This document shows, piece by piece, positions 17,245 through 25,315 of a DNA stretch of 60,469 bases (its first letter is position 1; every line of letters begins with the position of its first letter). This DNA is from Micromonospora musae (GTDB lineage: Bacteria > Actinomycetota > Actinomycetes > Mycobacteriales > Micromonosporaceae). The position numbers were made by a program, and so were the translations under genes. The notes beneath the pieces are model-generated. The model made no database searches. It saw only the letters and a program-made list of their open reading frames with translations, and was not told the DNA's origin. Location of the stretch: assembly GCF_003626635.1 (NCBI RefSeq), contig NZ_RAZT01000025.1:1-60469 (forward strand), written 5' to 3'.

Positions 17245-18225
17245 ATGCGCAAGCAGATGGAGGGCGACAACCAGCGCCGCCGGACCCTCGCCCGGCAGGC
17301 CCGCGAACAGGGCCGACAGCCGAGCGAGACCGGGGTCAGCCTGAGCGCCTCCAAGCAGCTCACCAGCCTCGACCGGGGCAAGCGCGCCGGGCCGCCGCCC
17401 GCCGGGAGCCGGCACAAGCAGGACAGCAGCCGGGGCGGTCCTTCGCCGCCGTCGGCCGGCGTGCCGGCGACTCCCCCGGCCCGGCCGGCGACCGGCGTGG
17501 ACACCGGTGGTACGTCGACGATGGGTTACCACACGCTCGTCGACGATGTCCGCCGGCGGGCCGGCGTCGACTTCCGTACCGCCAAGGTGGGCGCCGAGGC
17601 GACCGTCCTGGTGCTGGCGTTCGCCCTGGACGAGGCGGAGCGGCGTCGGCTGCTCGCCGCCGTGCCCGCGTCGCTGCGCGACGTGCTGCCGGTGGACGGG
17701 ATCGAGCGACACCGCGACCTCTCCGGCTTCCTGGCCGAGGTGGGGCGGATCAGCGGCAACACCCCGGAGGCGGCCCGTTACCAGGCGGAGGCGACGCTCG
17801 CCGCGCTCGCCGACGCCGACGGTGACCTGATCGAGTCGTTGCACGTCCCGGACGGCCTACGGGAACTGCTGGAGCCGACTCCGGTCGGCGGTGGGGTGGT
17901 CGGCGCGAACACCTCGACGCCTCCGCTCACCGAGGCGGACCTGACCGCGGTGCTCGCCGACATGCCGTACTGGTCGGGCGGGCGCGAGGGGCTGCACCGG
18001 GTGGTGGCGCTGCCCGCGGAGAACCTCGACCGCGTGCTGGCGCGCATCGAGCGACTCCAGCAGGAGACCGGGCGCGCGCCGTCGATCGCCCGGCCCGGCC
18101 CGACCGCGGCCGTGCTGACCGTGCGGTCCCGGCAGGCCGGCGCGGTGACCGCGCAGGACGTCGATCTCGCCCGGCGGGTCGACGCCGCCATCGACGAGGC
18201 GGGCGCCGGGATGGCCACCGGCTGA
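17245..18225 (+). CDS. DUF2267 domain fused to pterin-dehydratase-like domain
   Basis: 326 aa; ATG at 17245 with GGGGAAGGGG upstream. Three parts are visible. Residues 1-65 are basic and Gln/Arg-rich (RRRTLARQAREQGRQ). Residues ~93-215 form a DUF2267 helical domain starting MGYHTLVDDVRRRAGVDF. Residues ~225-326 begin PPLTEADLTAVLADMPYW and resemble pterin-4a-carbinolamine dehydratase, but the His-His/Trp active-site set is not evident. The combination suggests a non-enzymatic or regulatory use of the fold. Another DUF2267 protein lies at 27238. Confidence 0.75.
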   Translation: MRKQMEGDNQRRRTLARQAREQGRQPSETGVSLSASKQLTSLDRGKRAGPPPAGSRHKQDSSRGGPSPPSAGVPATPPARPATGVDTGGTSTMGYHTLVDDVRRRAGVDFRTAKVGAEATVLVLAFALDEAERRRLLAAVPASLRDVLPVDGIERHRDLSGFLAEVGRISGNTPEAARYQAEATLAALADADGDLIESLHVPDGLRELLEPTPVGGGVVGANTSTPPLTEADLTAVLADMPYWSGGREGLHRVVALPAENLDRVLARIERLQQETGRAPSIARPGPTAAVLTVRSRQAGAVTAQDVDLARRVDAAIDEAGAGMATG

Positions 18226-18290
18226 CGGCGTGGACCGGCGGACCGACCCCGGTCCGCCGGTCCCGTCGCCCCCGGTGCTCCGGTCTCGGC

Positions 18291-18296
18291 TACCGT
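18291..18296 (+). promoter_or_regulatory. -10 element of leaderless gene at 18304
   Basis: TACCGT ends 7 nt before the ATG at 18304. Confidence 0.65.
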
Positions 18297-18303
18297 GCCC
18301 CGC

Positions 18304-19080
18304 ATGGACCGCGCCGCCGACCGGCTGGAGTTGGCCGCAGACCCGGTGCGGCGCACCGGACGCCTGCTGCTCGCCGCCGGCGTCGAGCAGTCGTACGTCG
18401 ACGTCGACGATCCTCGGTACCTGCACTTCGAGTACGTCCGCCGGATGGCCGCGGTGGCGGACGTCGCCGCTCCTGCCGGCGCCACGCTCGACGCGCTGCA
18501 CCTCGGCGGTGGGGCGCTCACCCTCCCCCGGTACCTGGCCGCCACCCGGCCGGGCTCGACGCAGCTGGTGATCGAGCGGAACCCGGCGGTGGTCGAACTG
18601 GTCGCCCGGGAGCTGCCCGCGCTCCCGCCGGAGGTGCGCGTCCGGGTCGACGACGCACGGGCCGCGGTCGCCGCCGAGGCTCCGGCCGGCTACGACCTGG
18701 TCTTCGCCGACATCTTCCGGGGCGCCCGGATGCCGGCGCACGTGCGTACCGTCGAGTTCGTCGCCGAGGTGGCCCGGGCCCTGCGTCCGGACGGCATCTA
18801 CCTCGTCAACGTCACCGACCTGCCGCCGCTGGTGGCGACCCGGGTGCACGTCGCCACGCTGCGCGCGGTCTTCGCCGACGTGTGCCTGATCGCCGACCGC
18901 CGGATGATGCGCGGCCGCCGGTACGGCAACCTGGTGCTCGCCGCCGCCGCGCGCCCCGGCCGGCTGCCGGTGGCGAGGCTCTCCGCCGTCGCCGCCCGCG
19001 ACCCCCTGCCGGGCCTCGTGCTGCACGGCACGGCGCTCGACACCTTCGTCGCGGGGGCCCGGCCCGCCAACGACGACTAG
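18304..19080 (+). CDS. spermidine-synthase-fold protein
   Basis: 258 aa class I methyltransferase fold of the polyamine synthase type: the N-terminal strand region SYVDVDDPRYLHFEYVRRM, then ALHLGGGALTLPRYLA (glycine motif), LVIERNPAVVEL (acidic ligand contact), DDARAAV and YDLVFADIF. The aminopropyltransferase catalytic Asp occurs as FADIF, but polyamine-pocket residues are not conserved enough to call spermidine synthase. Proteins like this are widespread in actinobacteria without known substrate. Followed by a 12-bp inverted repeat. Confidence 0.8.
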   Translation: MDRAADRLELAADPVRRTGRLLLAAGVEQSYVDVDDPRYLHFEYVRRMAAVADVAAPAGATLDALHLGGGALTLPRYLAATRPGSTQLVIERNPAVVELVARELPALPPEVRVRVDDARAAVAAEAPAGYDLVFADIFRGARMPAHVRTVEFVAEVARALRPDGIYLVNVTDLPPLVATRVHVATLRAVFADVCLIADRRMMRGRRYGNLVLAAAARPGRLPVARLSAVAARDPLPGLVLHGTALDTFVAGARPANDD

Positions 19081-19125
19081 GGTCTGTTTCACAGGACCAT
19101 GCCCGGGCCTTACGAAACAGACCCT
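19079..19125. terminator. 12-bp perfect inverted repeat (terminator or repeat element)
   Basis: AGGGTCTGTTTC (19079-19090) and GAAACAGACCCT (19114-19125) are perfectly complementary around a 23-nt loop with its own GCCCGGGC core. The arms overlap the stop codon of the upstream gene. It is positioned as a terminator, but the AT-rich arm is unlike other terminators here. Confidence 0.6.
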
Positions 19126-19170
19126 GAGCCTCCCGGGTTTCCGGCTGGCCGGCCCGGGTAGCCGCGCCGG

Positions 19171-20235
19171 ATGAGGGACGCCGACGACCGCAGGACCGCC
19201 CGCCGGGCGCTGGTCGTCATCGGGTTGCTGCTGGGCACCACGCTCGCGCTGGCGTTCCTGTGGTCCACCCGCCGGATCCTGATCTGGGCCGTCATCGCGG
19301 CCTTCTTCGCGGTGGCGCTCAAGCCCCTCGTCGACCTGGTGCAGCGCCGACTGCTCCGGCGCCGGGCGTTGGCCACGCTGCTGGTCTTCACGATCACCTT
19401 CGTCGTCCTCGCCGCGCTGGCGGCGCTGATCGTGGTGCCGCTCGTCGACGACCTGGTCCGGTTCACCGAGCGGGCCCCCGAGCTGCTGCGCGAGGCGCGC
19501 GCCGGGCGGGGCGTGGTGGGGCGGATGCTGGACCGCATCGGGCTGCGCGACTACCTGGCCAACCACTCCGACCAGATCCGACAGTACGGCGAACGGCTGC
19601 GCCAGCCGGCGGTCGGGGTCATCCGCGGCGTCGCGGAGGGCGTCTTCGGGCTGACCACCGTGATCGTCCTCGCGTACCTCATGGTGCTGGAGGCCCCGCG
19701 GATCATCCGCACCACCTTCTCGGCAGCCGGTGACGCGCGCGGCGCGCGGTGGCAGCGCATCGGCCGGGAGGTCTCCCGCACCGTCAGCGGATACCTGACC
19801 GGCAACCTGGTGATCAGCCTGATCTGCGGCCTGGCGACGTTCCTGGTGCTGCTGCTGGCCGGCGTGCCGTTCGCCGCGGTGATCGCCCTGCTGGTGGCGA
19901 TCGCTGACCTCATCCCCCTGGTCGGCGCCACCATCGGCGCGATCATCGCGATCGGCGCGGCGTTCCTGCACTCCACCACCGCCGGCATCATCGTGCTGGT
20001 CTTCTTCGTGATCTACCAGCAGATCGAGAACCACCTGCTGCAGCCGGTCATCCTGTCCCGGTCGGTGCGGCTGAACCCGCTGACCGTGCTCATCAGCGTC
20101 CTGCTCGCCGCCGAGTTGGCCGGGCTCGTCGGCGCGCTGCTGGCCATCCCCGCCGCCGGCATCGTGCGGATCCTGCTCCGCGAGTACCTGCCCCTGCGCC
20201 GGGTCCCGCCGGAGCCCACCCGCCCAGACGGCTGA
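19171..20235 (+). CDS. AI-2E-family transporter (PerM/YdiK-type)
   Basis: 354 aa with about eight membrane helices: two at the N-terminus, a helix at 70-92, a cytosolic loop rich in Arg/Glu, then a C-terminal bundle. Family marks include GYLTGNLVISLICG, LIPLVGATIGAIIAI and QQIENHLLQPVILSRSV, the conserved PerM motif. The family covers AI-2 exporters, Na+/H+ antiporters and others, so the substrate is open. TAGCCG sits 6 nt before the ATG, a weaker version of the leaderless pattern. Confidence 0.9.
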   Translation: MRDADDRRTARRALVVIGLLLGTTLALAFLWSTRRILIWAVIAAFFAVALKPLVDLVQRRLLRRRALATLLVFTITFVVLAALAALIVVPLVDDLVRFTERAPELLREARAGRGVVGRMLDRIGLRDYLANHSDQIRQYGERLRQPAVGVIRGVAEGVFGLTTVIVLAYLMVLEAPRIIRTTFSAAGDARGARWQRIGREVSRTVSGYLTGNLVISLICGLATFLVLLLAGVPFAAVIALLVAIADLIPLVGATIGAIIAIGAAFLHSTTAGIIVLVFFVIYQQIENHLLQPVILSRSVRLNPLTVLISVLLAAELAGLVGALLAIPAAGIVRILLREYLPLRRVPPEPTRPDG

Positions 20236-20283
20236 CCCGGCGGCACTCCCTCCCCGCGCCCCCCGCGAGTGCGCCCTCGTTCA

Positions 20284-20325
20284 CGGAAAGAGTGGCCATT
20301 CCGCGTGGAACAGCCACTCTTTCCG
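20284..20325. terminator. bidirectional hairpin between convergent genes
   Basis: A 13-bp stem, CGGAAAGAGTGGC with GCCACTCTTTCCG, encloses an inner TTCC/GGAA stem. Near-repeats of the flank (GTTCACGGAAAGAG and, on the other strand, CTTTCGCGGAAAGAG) make a ~70-bp quasi-palindrome. It serves both the AI-2E and the NADH dehydrogenase-like genes. Confidence 0.75.
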
Positions 20326-20344
20326 CGAAAGTGCACCCGCGTCG

Positions 20345-21646
20345 TCAGCGGGGGCGGGTGGGGACCTCAGGGGTGGTGCTCTCCAGCGGCACGGCGTTCG
20401 CCGGGATCAGCCCGAGCTGCACCGCCGGGCGGGGCAGGGTCGCGTCGAGCAGCCAGTCCGCACTGATCCGGGTGCGGTTGGCGGGCATCGCCAGCAGGTG
20501 GTAGCCGCGGGTGACGGCCTTCGCCGGCAGGCCGGCCAGGTTGACCTTCAAGGGGTTCGCCGCCGCGTCCTTGCCGCCGAGGTCGACCACCCAGCCGAGA
20601 TCGTGGTGCCGGTACGGCCGGCGTCGCCCCTGCCCGTACGAGGCGGCGATGTTGTGGGCGACCAGCTTCCCCTGCCGCTGGGCGTGCTGCGCCGTCATGG
20701 CGCAGATCTGCCCCGGCTTCGTGATGTCCGGCACCGCCGCCGCGTCCCCGCAGGCGTACACCTCCGGAAAGCCCGGCACGTTGAGGTACTCGTCGGTCAC
20801 CAGCCGGCCCCGCTCGGTCCGCAGTCCCAGCTCGGCGACGAACGGATCCGGCCGGACCCCGACGCACCAGACCAGCGTGCACGTCGGCACGTACTCGCCG
20901 TCGGTGAGCTTCACCCCGTCCGCGGTCGCCTCGGCGACCGAGGTGCCCATCCGCACGTCGACACCGCGACGCTGAAGCACCCGGTGCGCGGTCACCGACA
21001 TCCGCTTGTCCAGCTCCGGCAGCACGCGCGGGGCCACGTCGAGCAGCATCCACCGGGGGCGTTGGGTGAGCCGGGGGCGCTGGGCGTGCAGCGCGTCGGT
21101 GAAGAGCTGGCCGTGGGCGGCCACCTCCGTCCCGGTGTAGCCGGCGCCGACGACCACGAAGGTGGCCCGCGCCAGCTGCTCGGCCGGATCCTCGGCCTGC
21201 TCCGCCAGCTCGATCTGCCGGATCACGTGGTCGTGCAGGTAGAGCGCCTCGGGCAGGCCACGGAAGCCGTGCGCGTACTCGGTCACCCCGGGGATCGGCA
21301 GAAGCTTGTTGACGCTGCCGACGGCGAGCACCAGCCGGTCGTACGCGACGCGGTTGCGGTCCCCCTCCGGCTGGGTGAACCCCACCCAGCGGTTCTGCAG
21401 GTCCACCTCGTCGGCCTCGCCGATGATGACGCGGACGCCGTCGAGGTTGCCGGTGAGCGGCACCGCGATCCGGGTGGGCTCCACCACGCCGGCCGCGACC
21501 TCGGGCAGCAGCGGAAGGTAGAGGAAGTAGTCGGTCGAGTTCAGCAACACGATCTCGGCCCGGCTGCCGGCCAGCCGATTCAAGGTCTTCGCCGCGTGGT
21601 AACCGGCGAACCCGGCCCCCACGATCACCACACGAGGCTTCGTCAT
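20345..21646 (-). CDS. type II NADH dehydrogenase-like FAD oxidoreductase
   Basis: 433 aa. FAD site RVVIVGAGFAGYHAAKTL at the N-terminus, NAD(P) site FVVVGAGYTGTEVAAH near 165-180, and VYACGDAAAVPD for the FAD pyrophosphate. The C-terminal region with amphipathic residues resembles NDH-2 membrane binding. NDH-2 passes electrons from NADH to menaquinone without proton pumping. Start taken at the Met of MTKPRVV (21646); a GTG at 21655 is an alternative. The frame continues far upstream through the divergent M28 gene, but that is a GC artefact. Ferredoxin- or other-acceptor reductases of this superfamily cannot be excluded. Confidence 0.88.
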   Translation of the reverse strand: MTKPRVVIVGAGFAGYHAAKTLNRLAGSRAEIVLLNSTDYFLYLPLLPEVAAGVVEPTRIAVPLTGNLDGVRVIIGEADEVDLQNRWVGFTQPEGDRNRVAYDRLVLAVGSVNKLLPIPGVTEYAHGFRGLPEALYLHDHVIRQIELAEQAEDPAEQLARATFVVVGAGYTGTEVAAHGQLFTDALHAQRPRLTQRPRWMLLDVAPRVLPELDKRMSVTAHRVLQRRGVDVRMGTSVAEATADGVKLTDGEYVPTCTLVWCVGVRPDPFVAELGLRTERGRLVTDEYLNVPGFPEVYACGDAAAVPDITKPGQICAMTAQHAQRQGKLVAHNIAASYGQGRRRPYRHHDLGWVVDLGGKDAAANPLKVNLAGLPAKAVTRGYHLLAMPANRTRISADWLLDATLPRPAVQLGLIPANAVPLESTTPEVPTRPR

Positions 21647-21781
21647 TGCGATCACGTTCCCGCCGACACGCGGGACAAACGTGGCGTGACCCGGGTAGGT
21701 CGGACGAGTCCCACCGGAACCCCGGCGCATCCACGCCCGACGATATAGACAGACACCGCCGTCGATGGCGAGGATGCGGTC

Positions 21782-23227
21782 ATGGGAATTGACGACAGCG
21801 GCACCCGGTCCACGAGGCCCACCCGCCGCACCTTCCTGTCCGCCGCCACCGCCGCCACCGCCGCCGCCGTGGCCGTACCCGCGCTCGCCGAGCCGGCCGC
21901 CGCCTCCGGCGGCGACAATCCGTCCGGTCCGGGGCACCCGGCACGCCCGCAGTCCCCGGACCGCGAGCTGCGCGACCTGCTCCGCGCGGTCGACCAACGT
22001 CGGATCGAGGCGATCGTCCGCCGGCTCGCCGAGTTCGGGACCCGGCACACCCTCTCCGCGCAGAACGACCCCGAGCGCGGCATCGGTGCGGCCCGGGACT
22101 GGATCTACGACCGGATGCGGGAGTACGCCGCCGCCTCCGGCGGCCGGATGACCGTCGAACTCCAGTCGTACATCCAGCAGCCGGCGTCGCGGATCCCGGT
22201 GCCGACCCGGATCACCAACGTGGTGGCGACCCTGCGCGGCGACTCCTCGCCGAACCGGACGTACGTGGTGACCGGCCACTACGACTCTCGGGCCAGCGAC
22301 GTGATGGACGGGGTCAGTGACGCCCCGGGCGCGGACGACGACGCGTCCGGCGTGGCCGTGGTCATGGAGTTGGCGCGGTTGATGGCGACCCGCCCCACGG
22401 CGGCGACGATCGTCTTCGCGGCGGTCGCCGCCGAGGAGCAGGGCCTCTACGGCTCGGCTCACCTGGCGCAGCAGCTCAAGGCGGCCGGGGCGGACGTGCA
22501 GGGCATGTTCAGCGACGACATCGTGGGCAGCAGCAGGGCCGACGACGGCACCCGCGACCCGCGCGTCGTACGGCTCTTCGCCGAGGGTGTGCCGACCGCG
22601 GAGACGCCGGGCGAGGCGAACACCCGCCGGTCGGTCGGTGGGGAGAACGACTCCGCGTCGCGACAGCTCGCCCGCTTCGTCAAGGACGTCGCCGAGAACA
22701 GCGCGACCGGCATGGAGGTCCGGGTCATCTACCGCCGGGACCGTTACCTGCGCGGCAGCGACCACATCTCGTTCCTGGAGCAGGGCTGGCCGGCGGGGCG
22801 GTTCACCGAGCCGCACGAGGACTTCGCCCACCAGCACCAGGACGTACGGGTGGTGGACGGCAAGCAGTACGGCGACCTGCCCGAGTTCTGCGACTTCGGC
22901 TACATCACCCGGGTGGCCCGGGTGAACGGGGCCGCGCTCTGGTCGCTCGCCCAGGCGCCCGGCACGCCGAAGGGCACGATCATCGTCACCACCGACCTGA
23001 CCAACAACACCACCCTGCGCTGGCAACGTGGCACCGAGCCCGACCTGGTCGGCTACGAGGTGCTCTGGCGGGAGACCACGGCGGCGGAGTGGCAGAAGGT
23101 GATCCCGGTCGGCGACGTCACGCAGGTGACCATCGACCTGTCCAAGGACAACGTCTTCTTCGGGGTACGGGCGGTGGGCCGGGACGGCCTGCGCAGTCCG
23201 GTGGCGTTCCCCCGCCCCGGCAGCTGA
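21782..23227 (+). CDS. Tat-exported M28-family metallopeptidase
   Basis: 481 aa. Twin-arginine signal RPTRRTFLSAATAATAAA, with AxA cleavage near residue 36. The M28 zinc set is visible: VTGHYDSRA (His/Asp), GADDDASGV (bridging Asp), AVAAEEQGLYGS (catalytic Glu pair), MFSDDIVG and GSDHISF (His). A fibronectin-III-like C-terminal region follows (LRWQRGTEPDLVGYEVLWR). Likely an extracellular aminopeptidase. Divergent from the NADH dehydrogenase-like gene; a strong hairpin follows it. Confidence 0.93.
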   Translation: MGIDDSGTRSTRPTRRTFLSAATAATAAAVAVPALAEPAAASGGDNPSGPGHPARPQSPDRELRDLLRAVDQRRIEAIVRRLAEFGTRHTLSAQNDPERGIGAARDWIYDRMREYAAASGGRMTVELQSYIQQPASRIPVPTRITNVVATLRGDSSPNRTYVVTGHYDSRASDVMDGVSDAPGADDDASGVAVVMELARLMATRPTAATIVFAAVAAEEQGLYGSAHLAQQLKAAGADVQGMFSDDIVGSSRADDGTRDPRVVRLFAEGVPTAETPGEANTRRSVGGENDSASRQLARFVKDVAENSATGMEVRVIYRRDRYLRGSDHISFLEQGWPAGRFTEPHEDFAHQHQDVRVVDGKQYGDLPEFCDFGYITRVARVNGAALWSLAQAPGTPKGTIIVTTDLTNNTTLRWQRGTEPDLVGYEVLWRETTAAEWQKVIPVGDVTQVTIDLSKDNVFFGVRAVGRDGLRSPVAFPRPGS

Positions 23228-23246
23228 GCGGCACGCACGCGGCGGG

Positions 23247-23277
23247 GCCGGCCTCACCCGTTCCGGGTGGGGCCGGC
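23247..23277 (+). terminator. terminator hairpin after M28 peptidase
   Basis: A 13-bp stem with one G-T pair (23247-23259 with 23265-23277) begins 20 bp past the stop. Confidence 0.7.
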
Positions 23278-23336
23278 TCACCCGGACGCGCGCGACGATG
23301 GTGGTCGCGGACCGGCCGACGGGAAGGGGCGGCGTG

Positions 23337-23498
23337 ATGAGCATGCCGATGTCCAACGACCAGCGGCAGCCGAACTACCTGCGACAGAGCGGACGTAAGC
23401 AGCTCACGGCACGGCAGCGGCGACGGGTCGAGCAGAAGCAGGGCCGCTTCGAACGCCTCACCGTGCAGGCGAAGGAGGCACGCGGACCGGGTCGCTGA
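23337..23498 (+). CDS. small basic protein, 53 aa
   Basis: ATG at 23337 preceded by GGGAAGGGG at 7-nt spacing. The peptide is strongly basic and Gln-rich (NYLRQSGRKQLTARQRRRVE, then KQGRFERLTVQAKEARG), probably one long helix and possibly nucleic-acid or ribosome associated. It stands between two terminator hairpins as a single-gene unit. No family recognised. Confidence 0.7.
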   Translation: MSMPMSNDQRQPNYLRQSGRKQLTARQRRRVEQKQGRFERLTVQAKEARGPGR

Positions 23499-23512
23499 AC
23501 CGGCCGACGACC

Positions 23513-23559
23513 GAGCCGCCCAGGTCGGGCCCACCACGGGCCGGTGGCCGGGGCGGCTC
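23513..23559. terminator. bidirectional terminator
   Basis: Arms GAGCCGCCC (23513-23521) and GGGCGGCTC (23551-23559) enclose an inner GGGCCC/GGGCC stem. It lies between the small basic gene and the GNAT gene and overlaps the latter's stop codon. Confidence 0.6.
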
Positions 23560-24079
23560 AGCCCTTCGCGGTGATCGCCCAGCGTTCGTGGTCGCGCCAC
23601 GCCCCTTCGATGAAGAGGTAGTCGGGCGAGTAGCCCTCCATGCGGAAGCCGAGCTTGCGGGCCACCCGCCGGGACGGCTCGTTACCGGGCTGGATGTTCG
23701 CCTCGAGCCGGTGCAGGCCGAGCGTCGTGAACGCGTGCTCGATCACCAGCCGGATGCCGGCGGACGCGTGCCCGCTGCCGCTGTACGGCAGGAACGCGGC
23801 GTAGCCCAGGTAGCCGCCGCGCAGCGCGCCCAGCACGATTCCGCTGATGTTCGCGTACCCGGCGATCGCGCCGCTGGCCCGGTCGCAGAGCAGGTACCCG
23901 TCGTTCTCCCGGCGCCGGTTCTTACGCAGGTACGCCGCGTACTCCTGCGGCGTGTCGGGGGCGGCGAGCCAGGGCCGGTGCAGTCCGCGGCTGCGTCGGG
24001 CCGCGGCGATGAACTCCTCCTCGTCGGCGGGCCGGGGCCGGCGGATGCCGACGAGTGGGTCGGTGCGCAGGTATCTCAC
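23558..24079 (-). CDS. GNAT acetyltransferase, RimJ/RimL type
   Basis: 173 aa; GTG start at 24079. The GNAT fold is seen from IRRPRPADEEEFIAAAR, through AGYANISGI and YLGYAAFLPYSGSGHASAG (acetyl-CoA loop in the Q/RxxGxG/A region), to HRLEANIQPGNEPSRRVARK, the N-x-x-S element of RimJ-like enzymes, and GFRMEGYSPDYLFIEGAW. It probably acetylates the N-terminal amine of a protein or a small amine. It is transcribed alone. Confidence 0.9.
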   Translation of the reverse strand: MRYLRTDPLVGIRRPRPADEEEFIAAARRSRGLHRPWLAAPDTPQEYAAYLRKNRRRENDGYLLCDRASGAIAGYANISGIVLGALRGGYLGYAAFLPYSGSGHASAGIRLVIEHAFTTLGLHRLEANIQPGNEPSRRVARKLGFRMEGYSPDYLFIEGAWRDHERWAITAKG

Positions 24080-24225
24080 GGCGGATCACTCTGACGAGCC
24101 GCCGTCGCCGCGTCCACCGGTTTCCCCGCGTCGAACGCGACGCTGTGACGGACGTCTCCAGGGCGTCGGGCCGGACGGCGTTCCCGGGCCGCGGCGTACG
24201 GCCCGCACGATTCCCGCCGGTCCGG

Positions 24226-24519
24226 TCACATGGGTCCGGGATGCGGTTGGTCGAGCGGCATGGGCACCTGGAGGAAGGTGGTGCCGCGCAGGTCGAGCCG
24301 GGCCCAGGCGGGCGAGCGGACGAACCGGAGCATGACCTGGGAGCAGGTGGGGCAGCGTCCGACCAGCCCGGGTGCGTGGCTGTAGACGCGCAGGCCGCCC
24401 ACCGGGCCGACCACTCCGCAGTTCTCGCACCGGCCCATGGCCCCGCTGAGGTCGACGGCGAAGAGCTCGCGCAGGGGCGCGTCGAGCATGTTGCCGTCCA
24501 GGTAGGACATGTCGGTCAT
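24226..24519 (-). CDS. DUF6510-family zinc-ribbon protein
   Basis: 97 aa; GAGGAGAC precedes the ATG. Two Cys pairs, CENC (~31-34) and CPTC (~56-59), form a zinc-ribbon-like knuckle around VGPVGGLRVYSHAPG. This small protein regularly follows the molybdopterin oxidoreductase and flavin reductase pair, as here (16-bp gap). It may help maturation or electron transfer; no activity is known to me. Confidence 0.85.
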   Translation of the reverse strand: MTDMSYLDGNMLDAPLRELFAVDLSGAMGRCENCGVVGPVGGLRVYSHAPGLVGRCPTCSQVMLRFVRSPAWARLDLRGTTFLQVPMPLDQPHPGPM

Positions 24520-24535
24520 GGTGTCTCCTCGCCGG

Positions 24536-25315
24536 TCAGCCGGTCGGCCCGAACCGTTCGGTCTTCACGCGCCGCGTCTGGTGTCCCAACCCGACGAGCA
24601 GGTCGGCCACGGTCTCCACGAACCCGGTCGGGCCGCAGACGAAGTTCAGCGGTTCCAGGTCGGCCGGCCACCCGTGGTTGTTGACGTCGGCCAACCCGAT
24701 CCGGTGCGGCTCGCCCCGCCAGCCCTCGGGCGCGCTGCGGGTGTAGACGTACGCCACGTCCAGGCCGAGGTCGTCGCGGCCGCGTCGGCGCAGCTCGTCG
24801 GCGTAGATGGCGTCCTCCGGGCTGCGTACGGAGTAGAGCAGCCGGAACGGCACCCGGCTGCCGGCCGCTCGGCGGGCCCGCAGCATCGCCATCAGCGGCA
24901 CGATCCCCGAGCCGCCGCCGACCAGCAGGACGGGCGCGGTCTCCTGCTGACGCCACACGAACCAGCCGCCGACCGGGCCGCGTACCTCCACCGGGTCGCC
25001 CTCGCCGTAGACGTCGATGAGGTACGGGGACACCTCGCCGTCGTGGACCCGCTGCACGGTCAGCTCGATGCGGGGCCCGCCCGGGCCGTCGACGACGGGC
25101 CCGGCGATCGAGTACGAGCGGGCGGTCTGATAGCCGTCGGCGGCGGTGAGCCGGACGTCGAGGTGCTGGCCCGGCAGGTGCCCCGGCCAGCCCGGCACCT
25201 CGAGCACGATGGTGTGCGCGGTCGGGGTCTCCACCCGACGCTCGACCAGCCGGGCGATCCGCCAGGTGAGCGGCGTGCGGGCGGGCGCGCTGACCGCGGC
25301 GTCGCGCTCAGTCAC
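24536..25315 (-). CDS. ferredoxin-NADP reductase-family flavoprotein
   Basis: 259 aa; GTG start overlapping the upstream oxidoreductase by 8 bp. The FAD-binding barrel has ARSYSIAG (RxYS), and the NAD(P) domain has VLLVGGGSGIVPLMAMLR and FVCGPTGFVETV. No 2Fe-2S domain is attached, so electrons are probably handed directly, or via another carrier, to the molybdenum enzyme encoded just upstream. The operon order oxidoreductase, reductase, DUF6510 supports a single redox unit. Confidence 0.9.
   Translation of the reverse strand: MTERDAAVSAPARTPLTWRIARLVERRVETPTAHTIVLEVPGWPGHLPGQHLDVRLTAADGYQTARSYSIAGPVVDGPGGPRIELTVQRVHDGEVSPYLIDVYGEGDPVEVRGPVGGWFVWRQQETAPVLLVGGGSGIVPLMAMLRARRAAGSRVPFRLLYSVRSPEDAIYADELRRRGRDDLGLDVAYVYTRSAPEGWRGEPHRIGLADVNNHGWPADLEPLNFVCGPTGFVETVADLLVGLGHQTRRVKTERFGPTG

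Noticed and set aside
20345..23356. A single 1003-residue open frame on the minus strand
   Set aside because: The upstream 570 codons run antisense through the well-supported M28 peptidase and carry no domain. It is a high-GC frame artefact; the real gene starts at 21646.
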